Below are positions 32,559 through 41,360 of a stretch of DNA of 55,830 nucleotides, one piece after another (the first letter of the stretch is position 1; each line of letters starts with the position of its first letter). This stretch comes from Bacillota bacterium (GTDB lineage: Bacteria; Bacillota; Clostridia; Acetivibrionales; DSM-1351). The translations under genes and the position numbers were made by a program. The notes beneath the pieces are model-generated. The model made no database searches. It saw nothing but the letters and a program-made list of their open reading frames with translations, and was not told where the DNA came from. The DNA is taken from positions 1 to 55,830 of the forward strand of contig JAEWCZ010000046.1 in NCBI GenBank assembly GCA_023390335.1, in the 5' to 3' direction.

Positions 32559-34691
32559 TTAGTTCAAGCCCAGTTCTTTACGCTTCTTTTCAATGTGGTC
32601 AACATAGATTTGAACAGTTTTATCGGCATCCAATTCTACAACTACCTTACCTAAACCAAGAGTCTCTGTTGTCTCGGTAAGGGTTTTAACTACTACATCG
32701 CTACCTGTAATGGAAGGTACGGGGGCAATATGCACTAGCCAGCCGAGAGCTACTGCTGTACATGCATCTGCAACAGCTTTCTGTTCAAGGTATTCAGGAG
32801 CTCCGATAACCAAAGGCAATTTGTTAGTATCCACTTTCAGGGCATCTGCAAGCTCTTTTGCAGTATGAGTCATTTTTCCGATATCCACACAAGCACCATA
32901 TGAAAGAACAGGAGGGATTCCAAGCTGTTTACAGACTGCCTTCAAACCTTCTCCACATTCATCGGCAGCTTTTGGGTTTGTTAACCCGGTATATTCCATT
33001 ACAGAAGAGGTACATCCACCTGAAAGCACCAGAATATTATTGGCAATAAGTCCTTTGGTTATCTTGAAAATATTGCTTCCACCCTGACCAAAGCGAGCTG
33101 TAGTACATCCAACTATAGTTGCAATACCTCTGATATTACCGTTTGCTATCTGTTCGATAAGTGGATCAAAGCTTCCACCCAGAGCATTTCTGATAGGTTC
33201 TGTACTGAAACCAACTGTACAATCGGAAACATGAGGCGGAATATAGGTTTTCCTGTTTTCTGATTTACGCTGTTTGAATGCATCAATTGCCATATCCAGT
33301 GCTTTTGAAGCCTGCTGGTTCATTTTTTCGGGAACAAAGTCCAAAGTTTCTGTTCCCTGAAGCTGTATAACAGGATGAGTACTTAAAAGTTTTGTACCGA
33401 ATCTTTTTGCAAACAGAGGCATGGTAGCTACCGTGCAGTTATAGTCAAACATGAACAGGTCTACAACGCCGGTTGCAAGTAGATATTCCTGAGACAGCCA
33501 TTCACCTTCCTGCCCTCCGTAACCCTTTTGATTGTGTGTGCCCTCATAGTTCATCAACTGCTGGCCTTCACAGACATGACCCAGTATCTGAATTCCGTCT
33601 GCACCCGCAGCTTTAGCTTTTTGCTGCCACTCATCGGAAGATGCCAGATCGATTGCTACGTGGGCAAGGAGTGGCATATGTCCATTGGTTACAACATTTA
33701 TCATATTTTCCTTCAGTAATCCCATGTTCTGCTTCTTTTGGGCAATTTCCTGAGTTCCCATGAGAATTTCTTGTATAATATCCAACAGGAACAGTCCCTG
33801 ATATTCATTAGCAACACCAAGACGTACACTGTTTAAGAGGAATTCTACGGGGTCTGAAGTAAAGTTTGTCATACAGCGAGTCTGTGCATATGCAACTTCG
33901 CTGTAACCTCCTCCGGGGAATAAACCTAGCTTATTCCAAAGTTCCTTACGTTGAGTAGGAGCAAAGGCTTCTACGGCTTTTGATGGAATATGGTATGGAG
34001 CGTGGATATCATCCATAACCCATGTTGCAAACTCTATCGCCAGTTTTTCAATAGGCTGGTTTGCATTAAGGCCTGCCATGTCAGCATATTTCTTTAACTT
34101 TTCAGGATCTCTTATTTTAAGTCCACTATCAGGATGCTCTCCGGCAGCCTTCAAAGCTCTTGCAGCCTGATGGCAGTGAAATATATTTGCTGATGTACCT
34201 ATTGTAACATGACGATACATAAAATTTCTGGCAACCATTGTGTGGGCGTCGACACCACAGGTTCCTCTGGGTACTTTGTCGTTAATACGGCAAGGGCCAT
34301 TTGCGCAAAGCTGGCAGGAAAGACCTTCAATACAGAATTTACATTGAATTGGCTGCTGTTGACTGAATCTGTCAAATACATTGGTCATTCCCGAATCGTG
34401 TACAACCTGATACATTTCCCTCATAGCAGGATCGATAATAACATTTAGAGGATAACCTTCCTTGGACTGGTCATTTTTCTTAATATGCTCTCTTTGCCAC
34501 TTGTGAACTTCCTCCATGGACGGTGATTTTTCAATCTTGTCATAATCAATCTTGATACGATTATGGATATCTGAGTGAGTGTTGGGATCATTTGAATCTT
34601 CTTTTGTAAGCTTTGAACCAAAGGTTGTGTTATCTCCCCTCATAGTTCCAGCGCTTTTTTCAAAAGAGTTTTTTATCTCCTTATCTGACAT
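32559..34691 (-). CDS. cooS: Anaerobic Ni-Fe carbon monoxide dehydrogenase, divergent CooS
   Basis: CO to CO2 oxidation (reversible). 710 residues, longer than the usual 620-640 because of about 75 extra N-terminal residues. The C-cluster ligands seem complete: His338 (NGHMP), Cys374, Cys419, Cys529 (VGCT), Cys560 (GGCT) and Cys601 (GACV), with Lys638 in EQKAV. The B-cluster Cys are 126, 129, 134 and 145. The D-cluster site is CKFC (Cys117, Cys120) with Ser125 where most have Cys, a CX2C form linked to a 2Fe-2S D-cluster in Desulfovibrio. AGGAGG precedes the ATG. No cooF, cooC or acetyl-CoA synthase gene adjoins, so its electron partner is unknown. Confidence 0.9.
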   Translation of the reverse strand: MSDKEIKNSFEKSAGTMRGDNTTFGSKLTKEDSNDPNTHSDIHNRIKIDYDKIEKSPSMEEVHKWQREHIKKNDQSKEGYPLNVIIDPAMREMYQVVHDSGMTNVFDRFSQQQPIQCKFCIEGLSCQLCANGPCRINDKVPRGTCGVDAHTMVARNFMYRHVTIGTSANIFHCHQAARALKAAGEHPDSGLKIRDPEKLKKYADMAGLNANQPIEKLAIEFATWVMDDIHAPYHIPSKAVEAFAPTQRKELWNKLGLFPGGGYSEVAYAQTRCMTNFTSDPVEFLLNSVRLGVANEYQGLFLLDIIQEILMGTQEIAQKKQNMGLLKENMINVVTNGHMPLLAHVAIDLASSDEWQQKAKAAGADGIQILGHVCEGQQLMNYEGTHNQKGYGGQEGEWLSQEYLLATGVVDLFMFDYNCTVATMPLFAKRFGTKLLSTHPVIQLQGTETLDFVPEKMNQQASKALDMAIDAFKQRKSENRKTYIPPHVSDCTVGFSTEPIRNALGGSFDPLIEQIANGNIRGIATIVGCTTARFGQGGSNIFKITKGLIANNILVLSGGCTSSVMEYTGLTNPKAADECGEGLKAVCKQLGIPPVLSYGACVDIGKMTHTAKELADALKVDTNKLPLVIGAPEYLEQKAVADACTAVALGWLVHIAPVPSITGSDVVVKTLTETTETLGLGKVVVELDADKTVQIYVDHIEKKRKELGLN

Positions 34692-34802
34692 TAAAAAGCC
34701 TCCTAAATTGTAATTTCATATATATGTTGTACAATTATAGATTTCAGTATGCATGATTATACTTATGACTAAATATAAGAAATTAAAAAAATTAAAAAAT
34801 AG

Positions 34803-34834
34803 TTTACATAATGCAACTTTTTGCAATATGTAAA
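34803..34834. promoter_or_regulatory. Large dyad between cooS and the SPOCS gene
   Basis: TTTACATAATGCAA, spacer CTTT, TTGCAATATGTAAA: 14-bp arms matching at 13 positions. It lies 112 bases upstream of cooS and 44 upstream of the SPOCS gene, in the divergent promoter region. Size and symmetry suit a dimeric regulator such as a CRP/FNR-type protein; the binder is unknown. Confidence 0.55.
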
Positions 34835-34877
34835 ATAGTATATATTAGGAGCAAATTTTATAGAAAGGATTAAAAAA

Positions 34878-35480
34878 ATGTCACATTATGAAATTGACAA
34901 GAAAGGCCAGTGTTGTGGTGTCGAAGAATTTGATTATGACGGAGGAAAAAAATTTGGTGAAAAGTGCATTAAAGTACCTGAGGTCATTGGAAGAAACAGC
35001 TGCCAGACATTAGTGGAGTGTGTTATTCCGTTCCCTGAGCAGTATCCGGCTGTTGAAATCAAGGATATTCACAAGGAGATACGGGATCTCTTAGTACACG
35101 TATGCAAAAATAAGGTTCTTATTAACGGTATATTGCATAAGAATATTAATTACAAAACTTATGAGGGTAATAGTGATTTTTATTACTGTTATCAGAAATA
35201 CGACAGCTATTACGGAGACGTAAGGCATGTTGCAGTTAATATACCATTTGCATGTTTTATCGAGGTTCCCGGTGCTTGTCCCGGTGACGACTATCAGATT
35301 GAATATGCTGATGTTGAAGATGCATGTGAAATTGATATTCTTGAAGACCCATGTCAAAGTAGGGGACCGGTCAAAGAATATAAGAAACTGAGAGAAAAAG
35401 TTATTATAAAAATTGATCTTAAAGTATTAAGAGATATACAGATAACAGTAAAGCCAGAAAAATGTAATATATGCCCATGA
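34878..35480 (+). CDS. SPOCS (DUF3794) domain protein
   Basis: 200 residues, mostly one SPOCS domain (about 30-195) as found singly or repeated in clostridial spore-coat and SipL-like proteins. Typical elements are VPEVIGRNSCQTLVECVIPF, AVEIKDIHKEIRDL, VLINGILHKNINYKT and HVAVNIPFACFIEVPGA. Cys is frequent (about 12 residues), unlike most neighbours. AGAAAGGA precedes the ATG. It has no LysM domain, so it is not SipL itself. A spore-envelope role is inferred from the family. Confidence 0.85.
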   Translation: MSHYEIDKKGQCCGVEEFDYDGGKKFGEKCIKVPEVIGRNSCQTLVECVIPFPEQYPAVEIKDIHKEIRDLLVHVCKNKVLINGILHKNINYKTYEGNSDFYYCYQKYDSYYGDVRHVAVNIPFACFIEVPGACPGDDYQIEYADVEDACEIDILEDPCQSRGPVKEYKKLREKVIIKIDLKVLRDIQITVKPEKCNICP

Positions 35481-35516
35481 AAAAATTAAGCTAAATATAA
35501 CTAATTAAACAAAAGA

Positions 35517-35548
35517 GGGGTATGAAAGTTTTCGGACTTTCATGCCCC
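35517..35548 (-). terminator. Terminator of the GNAT gene, probably bidirectional
   Basis: GGGGTATGAAAG pairs with CTTTCATGCCCC (12 bp, one G-U). On the minus strand TCTTTTGTTT follows, favouring that direction; the plus-strand tail is less U-rich. Confidence 0.75.
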
Positions 35549-35564
35549 TGAATTTATAATCAGC

Positions 35565-36041
35565 CTAACTATACTCTTTTACAAGCAATGCTCTTATGTA
35601 GCCTCTATCTGTACTTGTTGAATCTACGTAAAAGCCTCTGCCATAATAAAAACGGATAAGATCACGATATTTTGATGCAGTATGAAGGCTTACCTTTTTC
35701 ACTCCATGAGACTTAAGAATCTTATCAGCAAGGTTCATCAGAGACTTTCCTATACCAATGTTATGATAGTTAAGCATAACTCCAAAACGGCTTATATAGG
35801 CTGTTTTTTCCGGCAACATTTTAATTCTGATGGTACCTACGGGATTATCATCAATTAGGGCTATGTAAACTTCTTTTTCAGCAATATCGGCTTCTATAGT
35901 CTCAATACTTTCTGTCAAAGCATCCATCATTACTGATAAACCTGTATCCTGCATATATTTCTTAAAAGCTTCCTGTACGATTGTTGCAATTGCAGGGGCG
36001 TCCTCTAAAGTGGCTTTTCGGATGATAAATGAATAATTCAT
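35565..36041 (-). CDS. GNAT-family N-acetyltransferase
   Basis: Acetyl-CoA-dependent transferase, 158 residues. The core is IRKATLEDAPAIATIVQEAF at the start, PVGTIRIKM, YISRFGVMLNYHNIGIGKSLMN (the V/I-x-x-x-x-Q/R-x-x-G/A-like acetyl-CoA loop) and the C-terminal YYGRGFYVDS. A CCTCC-complement (GGGAGGT) precedes the ATG. It lies next to the arginine genes but just outside the unit; argA-like function is possible in principle, though the sequence resembles general GNAT proteins. Substrate unknown. Confidence 0.85.
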   Translation of the reverse strand: MNYSFIIRKATLEDAPAIATIVQEAFKKYMQDTGLSVMMDALTESIETIEADIAEKEVYIALIDDNPVGTIRIKMLPEKTAYISRFGVMLNYHNIGIGKSLMNLADKILKSHGVKKVSLHTASKYRDLIRFYYGRGFYVDSTSTDRGYIRALLVKEYS

Positions 36042-36060
36042 ATTAACCTCCCATTCTGAC

Positions 36061-36978
36061 TTAGCCCATTAGGGTTGCCATTACTGCTTTCTGAGCATGG
36101 AGACGATTTTCTGCTTCGTCGAAAATAACTGACTGGGCTCCGTCAATAACGTCCTCAGTTACCTCGTAGCCTCTGTATGCCGGCAAACAGTGAAGGAATA
36201 TTGCATCCTCCTTTGCTTTCGCAAACAACTGGGAGTTAATCTGATAAGGCATAAATATATTAAGCTTTTCCTGCTTTTGGTCTTCTTGCCCCATGCTTAT
36301 CCATGTATCAGCATAAACAACGTCCGCGTTTGAAATTGCCTCAATAGGGTCTTGTGTTAATATTACCTTTGAACCACTGGATTTAGCAGCTTCTTTTGCC
36401 TCATCCACATATCTGCTGTCACATTCATAGCCTTTTGGAGAAGCTATGGCAATATCCATTCCTGTCTTAGCGCAGCCATGGAGAAGAGAGTGGGCAACAT
36501 TGTTTCCGTCACCTATGTATGCAAGCTTGAGACCCTCAAGTTTGCCTTTATGTTCATAAACAGTCAGCAAATCGGCAAGTATCTGACACGGATGCATTTC
36601 ATCGGTTAAACCGTTTATTACCGGGATAGTTCCGTACTTTGCAAGGTCTTCAACGTCGCTTTGCTTAAAGGTTCTTATCATAATACCGTCTATATAACGG
36701 GACAGAACATTTGCTGTATCAAAAATAGATTCACCACGACCCAATTGTATATCATTTGAACTCAAAAACAGGGAATATCCACCTAACTGATACATACCGA
36801 CTTCAAAAGAAACTCTGGTTCTGGTAGATGACTTGGAAAAAATCATTCCAAGAGTCTTACCCTTTAGAAGGTGGTGCTGAACCCCTTCCTTGGTTTGCCT
36901 TTTAAGCTTTTCCGAAAGCTTTAATAACCCCTGTATTTCATCACTGCTTAAATCATTAAGACTTAATAAATGTTTCAT
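36061..36978 (-). CDS. argF: Ornithine carbamoyltransferase
   Basis: Carbamoyl phosphate plus ornithine to citrulline. 305 residues. The carbamoyl-phosphate loop is KSSTRTRVSFEVG, with HPCQILADLLT and HCLPAYRGYEV as ornithine-binding and catalytic motifs. The ATG at 36978 follows GGAGG by 8 bases. It is the last gene of argD-carA-carB-argF, 25 bases after carB. Citrulline made here would go to argG/argH, which are not in the window. Confidence 0.96.
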   Translation of the reverse strand: MKHLLSLNDLSSDEIQGLLKLSEKLKRQTKEGVQHHLLKGKTLGMIFSKSSTRTRVSFEVGMYQLGGYSLFLSSNDIQLGRGESIFDTANVLSRYIDGIMIRTFKQSDVEDLAKYGTIPVINGLTDEMHPCQILADLLTVYEHKGKLEGLKLAYIGDGNNVAHSLLHGCAKTGMDIAIASPKGYECDSRYVDEAKEAAKSSGSKVILTQDPIEAISNADVVYADTWISMGQEDQKQEKLNIFMPYQINSQLFAKAKEDAIFLHCLPAYRGYEVTEDVIDGAQSVIFDEAENRLHAQKAVMATLMG

Positions 36979-37003
36979 AACAATAACCTCCATTAAATTG
37001 CTT

Positions 37004-40000
37004 TTATCCTCTATAAACCGAATACTCATCGAGGGAATAAACATCAGCCTTGTTGTCGGCTATCAGACGTTCCAAAATACTTAAAACTGCATTGGTTGTA
37101 TCAAGGGAAGTAATGCAGGGAATATTGTATTCCATTGCAGTTCTCCTAAGAATGAAACCTTTTCTTTCAGGCATTTTTCCTCTTGTAGGAGTATTAATAA
37201 CCAGTGTAATTTTATCTTCCTTAATAAGATCAAGTACATTATTGTCGTCAATATATTCAACAGGTAGATTTGTATACTTTAATGCTTCATAGGTTCCTTT
37301 AGTAGCAGAAAGTTTAAATCCAAGCTCCAATAACTTATTGGCGATATCTCTGCATTCGGTCTTATCCCTGTCGGCAACGGACAATAGTACATTTCCGCCG
37401 GAGGGTATCTTAGTACCGGAAGCAGCTACGGCCTTGTACAGCGCATTGTAATAGTCTTTGTCAACACCCATAACCTCACCTGTAGACTTCATTTCAGGGC
37501 CAAGGAACGTATCAACTGTAGTCAGCTTTGCAAAGGAGAAAACAGGTGCTTTTACTGCGTAAAAATCGGTTTCTTTTGCAAGTCCGTTTTTATAACCCAA
37601 TTCTTTAAGGGTTTTACCCATAATTAACTTAGTAGCCACACCTACCATAGGAATTCCCGTAATCTTGCTCATAATAGGAACAGTTCTGCTGGCACGCGGA
37701 TTAACCTCAATTACATACACTTTTTCATTGCTATCCATAACGAATTGTATATTAAACAAACCTTTTACTTTCAGTGCCTTGGCAAGACGGATGGTATAGT
37801 CCTCAATAGTAGCTTTAACCTTCTGGGAAAGATTTCTCGGAGGATATACGGCAATACTGTCTCCGGAGTGAACTCCTGCACGTTCTATATGCTCCATGAC
37901 TCCCGGAATAAGAACTTCGTTTTCGTCACATATTCCGTCAACTTCCATTTCTTTACCAACTACATATTTGTCGATAAGAATTGGATGTTCAGTGGAAATT
38001 TCCGAAGCCATAGTGATATATTCTTCAAGAGTTTTGTCGTTATAAACAATTTCCATGGCACGGCCCCCAAGTACGTAGGATGGCCTTACCAGAACAGGAT
38101 AACCTATTTTATTGGCAATCTCCTTTGCATGATGGAAGGAAAAGGCTGTGCTTCCTTCAGGAATAGGAATATCCAGAGATTCCAGAAGCTTTAAGAATTT
38201 ATCTCTATCCTCTGCAACATCAATGCTGTGTACTGATGTACCAAGGATATGCACACCTTCCTGATGCAGGGTTTCAGCAAGATTTATTGCAGTCTGACCA
38301 CCAAACTGAACAATAACCCCAAGTGGTTTTTCCTTTTCAATAATGTCCAGAACACATTCCTTTGTAAGAGGCTCAAAATACAACTTATCGGAAGTATCAA
38401 AGTCTGTGCTTACAGTTTCGGGATTATTATTTATAATAATTGATTCAATTCCCATTTCTTTCAGGGTTTCAACGGAATGCACACTGCAATAGTCAAATTC
38501 TATACCCTGACCGATTCTTATTGGGCCTGAACCTATAACCAGAACCTTATCCCCGGTAGTAACCTCAACATCGTCTTTTTCTTCATAGGTTGAATAGTAA
38601 TACGGAGTTGCGGCTTCAAATTCACCCGCACAGGTATCAACAATCTTATAAACCGGATTGATAGGATATTTCTGTCTCAATTCAAGTATTTTTTCAAGAG
38701 GTACGTTGGCAAGATTGGCTATATACGAATCGCCAAACCCTATTTTTTTTGCTCTTGCATACAAATCATAATCAAGCCATGCAATACCCGCATTTGTAAT
38801 TTCTTCTCCCAGTCTTACAATCTTTTTGAGCTTTCTTATAAAGAAGTCATCGATTTTGGTAATTCTGACTATTTCACCTGCTGAAACGCCCTTTTGTATG
38901 GCTTTGCATATTGCGAATATACGCTGGTCACTAGGATTTTTAATATATTTCACAAGGTCTTCACGACTCATATTGTCAAACAGGCTAAGACCTAACTGAT
39001 AATTAAATTTAATATCAAGGGAGTCAATAGCTTTTAGCAAGGATTCCTCAAAGGTACGTCCGATAGCCATAACCTCGCCTGTAGCCTTCATCTGTGTTCC
39101 AAGGCTTCTGTCAGCATTGGCGAACTTGTCAAAAGGCCAACGGGGAACCTTGGTTACAACATAGTCCAAAGACGGCTCGAAGCAAGCACTGGTGGTTTTG
39201 GTAACAGAATTTTTTATTTCATCAAGAGTCATTCCTATAGCTATTTTCGCCGTAACCCTTGCGATTGGGTATCCTGTAGCCTTTGACGCCAATGCACTTG
39301 AACGGCTGACTCTTGGGTTTACCTCTATAACAACATACTCAAAACTATCCGGATTTAAAGCAAACTGTATATTACAGCCGCCCTTTATGTCCAAAGCTCT
39401 TATTATTTTAATTGAAGCAGTTCTGAGCATCTGGTACTCAACGTCGGACAGAGTCTGGCTTGGAGCAACAACTATACTGTCTCCTGTATGTACTCCAACC
39501 GGGTCAAAGTTTTCCATATTACATATAATAATGCAGTTGTCATTGCTATCACGCATTACTTCATATTCGATTTCTTTCCAGCCTGCAACGCTCTGTTCAA
39601 GAAGAACTTGGCTGATCATACTGAGCTTGAGGCCTTTTCCGCAAATATATTTAAATTCTTCCATGTTATTTGCAATTCCGCCTCCGGAGCCTCCCAGGGT
39701 GTAAGCGGGCCTGATAATAATAGGGAATCCGATTTCTTCAGCAAATTCAATAGCGTCCTGCATAGTTGTTACAATTTTACTTGGTGCAACTTTTTCTTCA
39801 ATTTCCTGCATTGTCTCCTTGAAAAGCTCTCTGTCCTCGGCTTTCTTTATAGAGGAAAGGGAAGTTCCAAGAAGTTGTATATTCAACTCGTCAATAATTC
39901 CGTCTTCAGCCAGTTCAACAGCCATGTTAAGGCCGGTTTGACCACCAAGCGAGGCAAGAATTCCATCGGGCTTTTCTTTATATATTATTTTCTTAACAAA

Positions 40001-40216
40001 TTCAAGAGTAATTGGTTCGATATATACCTTATCTGCGGATTGAGTGTCCGTCATAATTGTTGCCGGATTGCTGTTAATAAGAACGACCTCAATACCTTCT
40101 TCCCGTAAGGACTTGCAGGCTTGAGTACCGGAATAGTCAAACTCTGCAGCCTGGCCTATTACGATCGGCCCTGAACCTATTACCAAAACCTTTTTAATAT
40201 TTATATTCCTTGGCAT
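37004..40216 (-). CDS. carB: Carbamoyl-phosphate synthase, large subunit
   Basis: Makes carbamoyl phosphate from bicarbonate, ammonia and two ATP. 1070 residues, the normal length. It has two homologous ATP-grasp halves: KVLVIGSGPIVIGQAAEFDY at the start, and DKVLVIGSGPIRIGQGIEFD near 555, each followed by its ATP-binding and Mg sites (PAYTLGGSGGG; PSYVLGGRAMEIV). The allosteric MGS domain is C-terminal (about 935-1070). The start at 40216 is 8 bases after GGAGG; the longer frame to 40240 would place this site inside the gene. It follows carA closely. Confidence 0.97.
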   Translation of the reverse strand: MPRNINIKKVLVIGSGPIVIGQAAEFDYSGTQACKSLREEGIEVVLINSNPATIMTDTQSADKVYIEPITLEFVKKIIYKEKPDGILASLGGQTGLNMAVELAEDGIIDELNIQLLGTSLSSIKKAEDRELFKETMQEIEEKVAPSKIVTTMQDAIEFAEEIGFPIIIRPAYTLGGSGGGIANNMEEFKYICGKGLKLSMISQVLLEQSVAGWKEIEYEVMRDSNDNCIIICNMENFDPVGVHTGDSIVVAPSQTLSDVEYQMLRTASIKIIRALDIKGGCNIQFALNPDSFEYVVIEVNPRVSRSSALASKATGYPIARVTAKIAIGMTLDEIKNSVTKTTSACFEPSLDYVVTKVPRWPFDKFANADRSLGTQMKATGEVMAIGRTFEESLLKAIDSLDIKFNYQLGLSLFDNMSREDLVKYIKNPSDQRIFAICKAIQKGVSAGEIVRITKIDDFFIRKLKKIVRLGEEITNAGIAWLDYDLYARAKKIGFGDSYIANLANVPLEKILELRQKYPINPVYKIVDTCAGEFEAATPYYYSTYEEKDDVEVTTGDKVLVIGSGPIRIGQGIEFDYCSVHSVETLKEMGIESIIINNNPETVSTDFDTSDKLYFEPLTKECVLDIIEKEKPLGVIVQFGGQTAINLAETLHQEGVHILGTSVHSIDVAEDRDKFLKLLESLDIPIPEGSTAFSFHHAKEIANKIGYPVLVRPSYVLGGRAMEIVYNDKTLEEYITMASEISTEHPILIDKYVVGKEMEVDGICDENEVLIPGVMEHIERAGVHSGDSIAVYPPRNLSQKVKATIEDYTIRLAKALKVKGLFNIQFVMDSNEKVYVIEVNPRASRTVPIMSKITGIPMVGVATKLIMGKTLKELGYKNGLAKETDFYAVKAPVFSFAKLTTVDTFLGPEMKSTGEVMGVDKDYYNALYKAVAASGTKIPSGGNVLLSVADRDKTECRDIANKLLELGFKLSATKGTYEALKYTNLPVEYIDDNNVLDLIKEDKITLVINTPTRGKMPERKGFILRRTAMEYNIPCITSLDTTNAVLSILERLIADNKADVYSLDEYSVYRG

Positions 40217-40260
40217 ACCATTCGCCTCCATGAGCCGCAATGCGGTAATAAAATTATAAA

Positions 40261-41316
40261 CTATAGCATTTTTACAAAGTCATCAAATATATATGCGGAA
40301 TCCTGAGGACCCGGAGCGGCTTCAGGATGGTATTGTACGCTTATAATAGGAAGCGTTTTGTGTCTGAAGCCTTCAATTGTATCATCATTAACATTTTTGT
40401 GTGTTATTACTATGTCGTCATTAGTACTGCTGTCTATTGCATAATTATGATTCTGAGAAGTTATATAGCATCTTCCTGTAATGTAATCCTTAACGGGATG
40501 GTTACCGCCATGGTGGCCAAATTTAAGCTTTTTGACATTGCATCCCAGAGAAAGTCCCAAAAGCTGATGTCCAAGGCATATTCCCATTATAGGCTTTATT
40601 CCTAGAAGCTTTTGAACTGTTTTTTTAGCAACAGTCAAATCCCTTGGATCTCCAGGGCCGTTTGAAAGTAAAATACCATCTGGATTTACTTCCATTATTT
40701 CATCAAAGGTACTGAAAGCAGGGAGGACGTGTATATCACAGTTTCTGCTTTCAAGAGAACGTATTATGTTACTTTTTACGCCGAAATCCAAAAGTACTAC
40801 TCTTTTACCCGAACCCGGAATATGAGTAGGAGTTTTTGAGGTAACCTCCATTACTAGGTTTCTTGGGACACTTTTATAGTTTTCAAGATTTTTACGGAGG
40901 GTATCCAGATTCCCGCATTCAGTGGATATAATTCCGTACATGCTTCCGTGCTTACGTATATGCTGTGTTAGCGCCCTGGTATCAATACTTTTAATACCAA
41001 CAATATTGTGCTTTGCAAAATATTGGTCCGGATCCATATTATTTCTCCAGTTACTGGGGGTAGAGCAGATCTCTTTGACAATAAACCCCTGAACATGTGG
41101 TTTGTAGGATTCATTATCGATAGAATTGAATCCGTAGTTCCCGATAAGAGGATAGGTCATTGTTACAATTTGTCCGTTATAGGAGGGATCAGTGGTTATT
41201 TCCTGATACCCCGTCATGCAAGTATTAAAAACAATTTCTCCGGCAGTTTCTCCGCTTTTTCCAAAGCCCTCACCTGAGAAATACGTACCGTCTTCGAGTA
41301 ATAGAACTGCTTTCAT
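40261..41316 (-). CDS. carA: Carbamoyl-phosphate synthase, small (glutaminase) subunit
   Basis: Class I glutamine amidotransferase that supplies ammonia to CarB. 351 residues: an N-terminal CPSase domain (about 1-150), then the GATase domain with nucleophile Cys in IMGICLGHQLLGL and His/Glu in SVQYHPEAAPGP. The acceptor loop CMTGYQEITTDPSY is typical. GGAGG precedes the ATG by 10 bases. In the same operon as argD and argF, it is probably the arginine-controlled synthase. Confidence 0.97.
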   Translation of the reverse strand: MKAVLLLEDGTYFSGEGFGKSGETAGEIVFNTCMTGYQEITTDPSYNGQIVTMTYPLIGNYGFNSIDNESYKPHVQGFIVKEICSTPSNWRNNMDPDQYFAKHNIVGIKSIDTRALTQHIRKHGSMYGIISTECGNLDTLRKNLENYKSVPRNLVMEVTSKTPTHIPGSGKRVVLLDFGVKSNIIRSLESRNCDIHVLPAFSTFDEIMEVNPDGILLSNGPGDPRDLTVAKKTVQKLLGIKPIMGICLGHQLLGLSLGCNVKKLKFGHHGGNHPVKDYITGRCYITSQNHNYAIDSSTNDDIVITHKNVNDDTIEGFRHKTLPIISVQYHPEAAPGPQDSAYIFDDFVKML

Positions 41317-41360
41317 TATATTTAAACCTCCGTGAGTGCGACATCGACTCGCTAATATGT

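Noticed and set aside
37745..40108. Long frames antisense to carB
   Set aside because: They mirror the codon pattern of the carB gene, lack ribosome sites and encode no recognisable protein.
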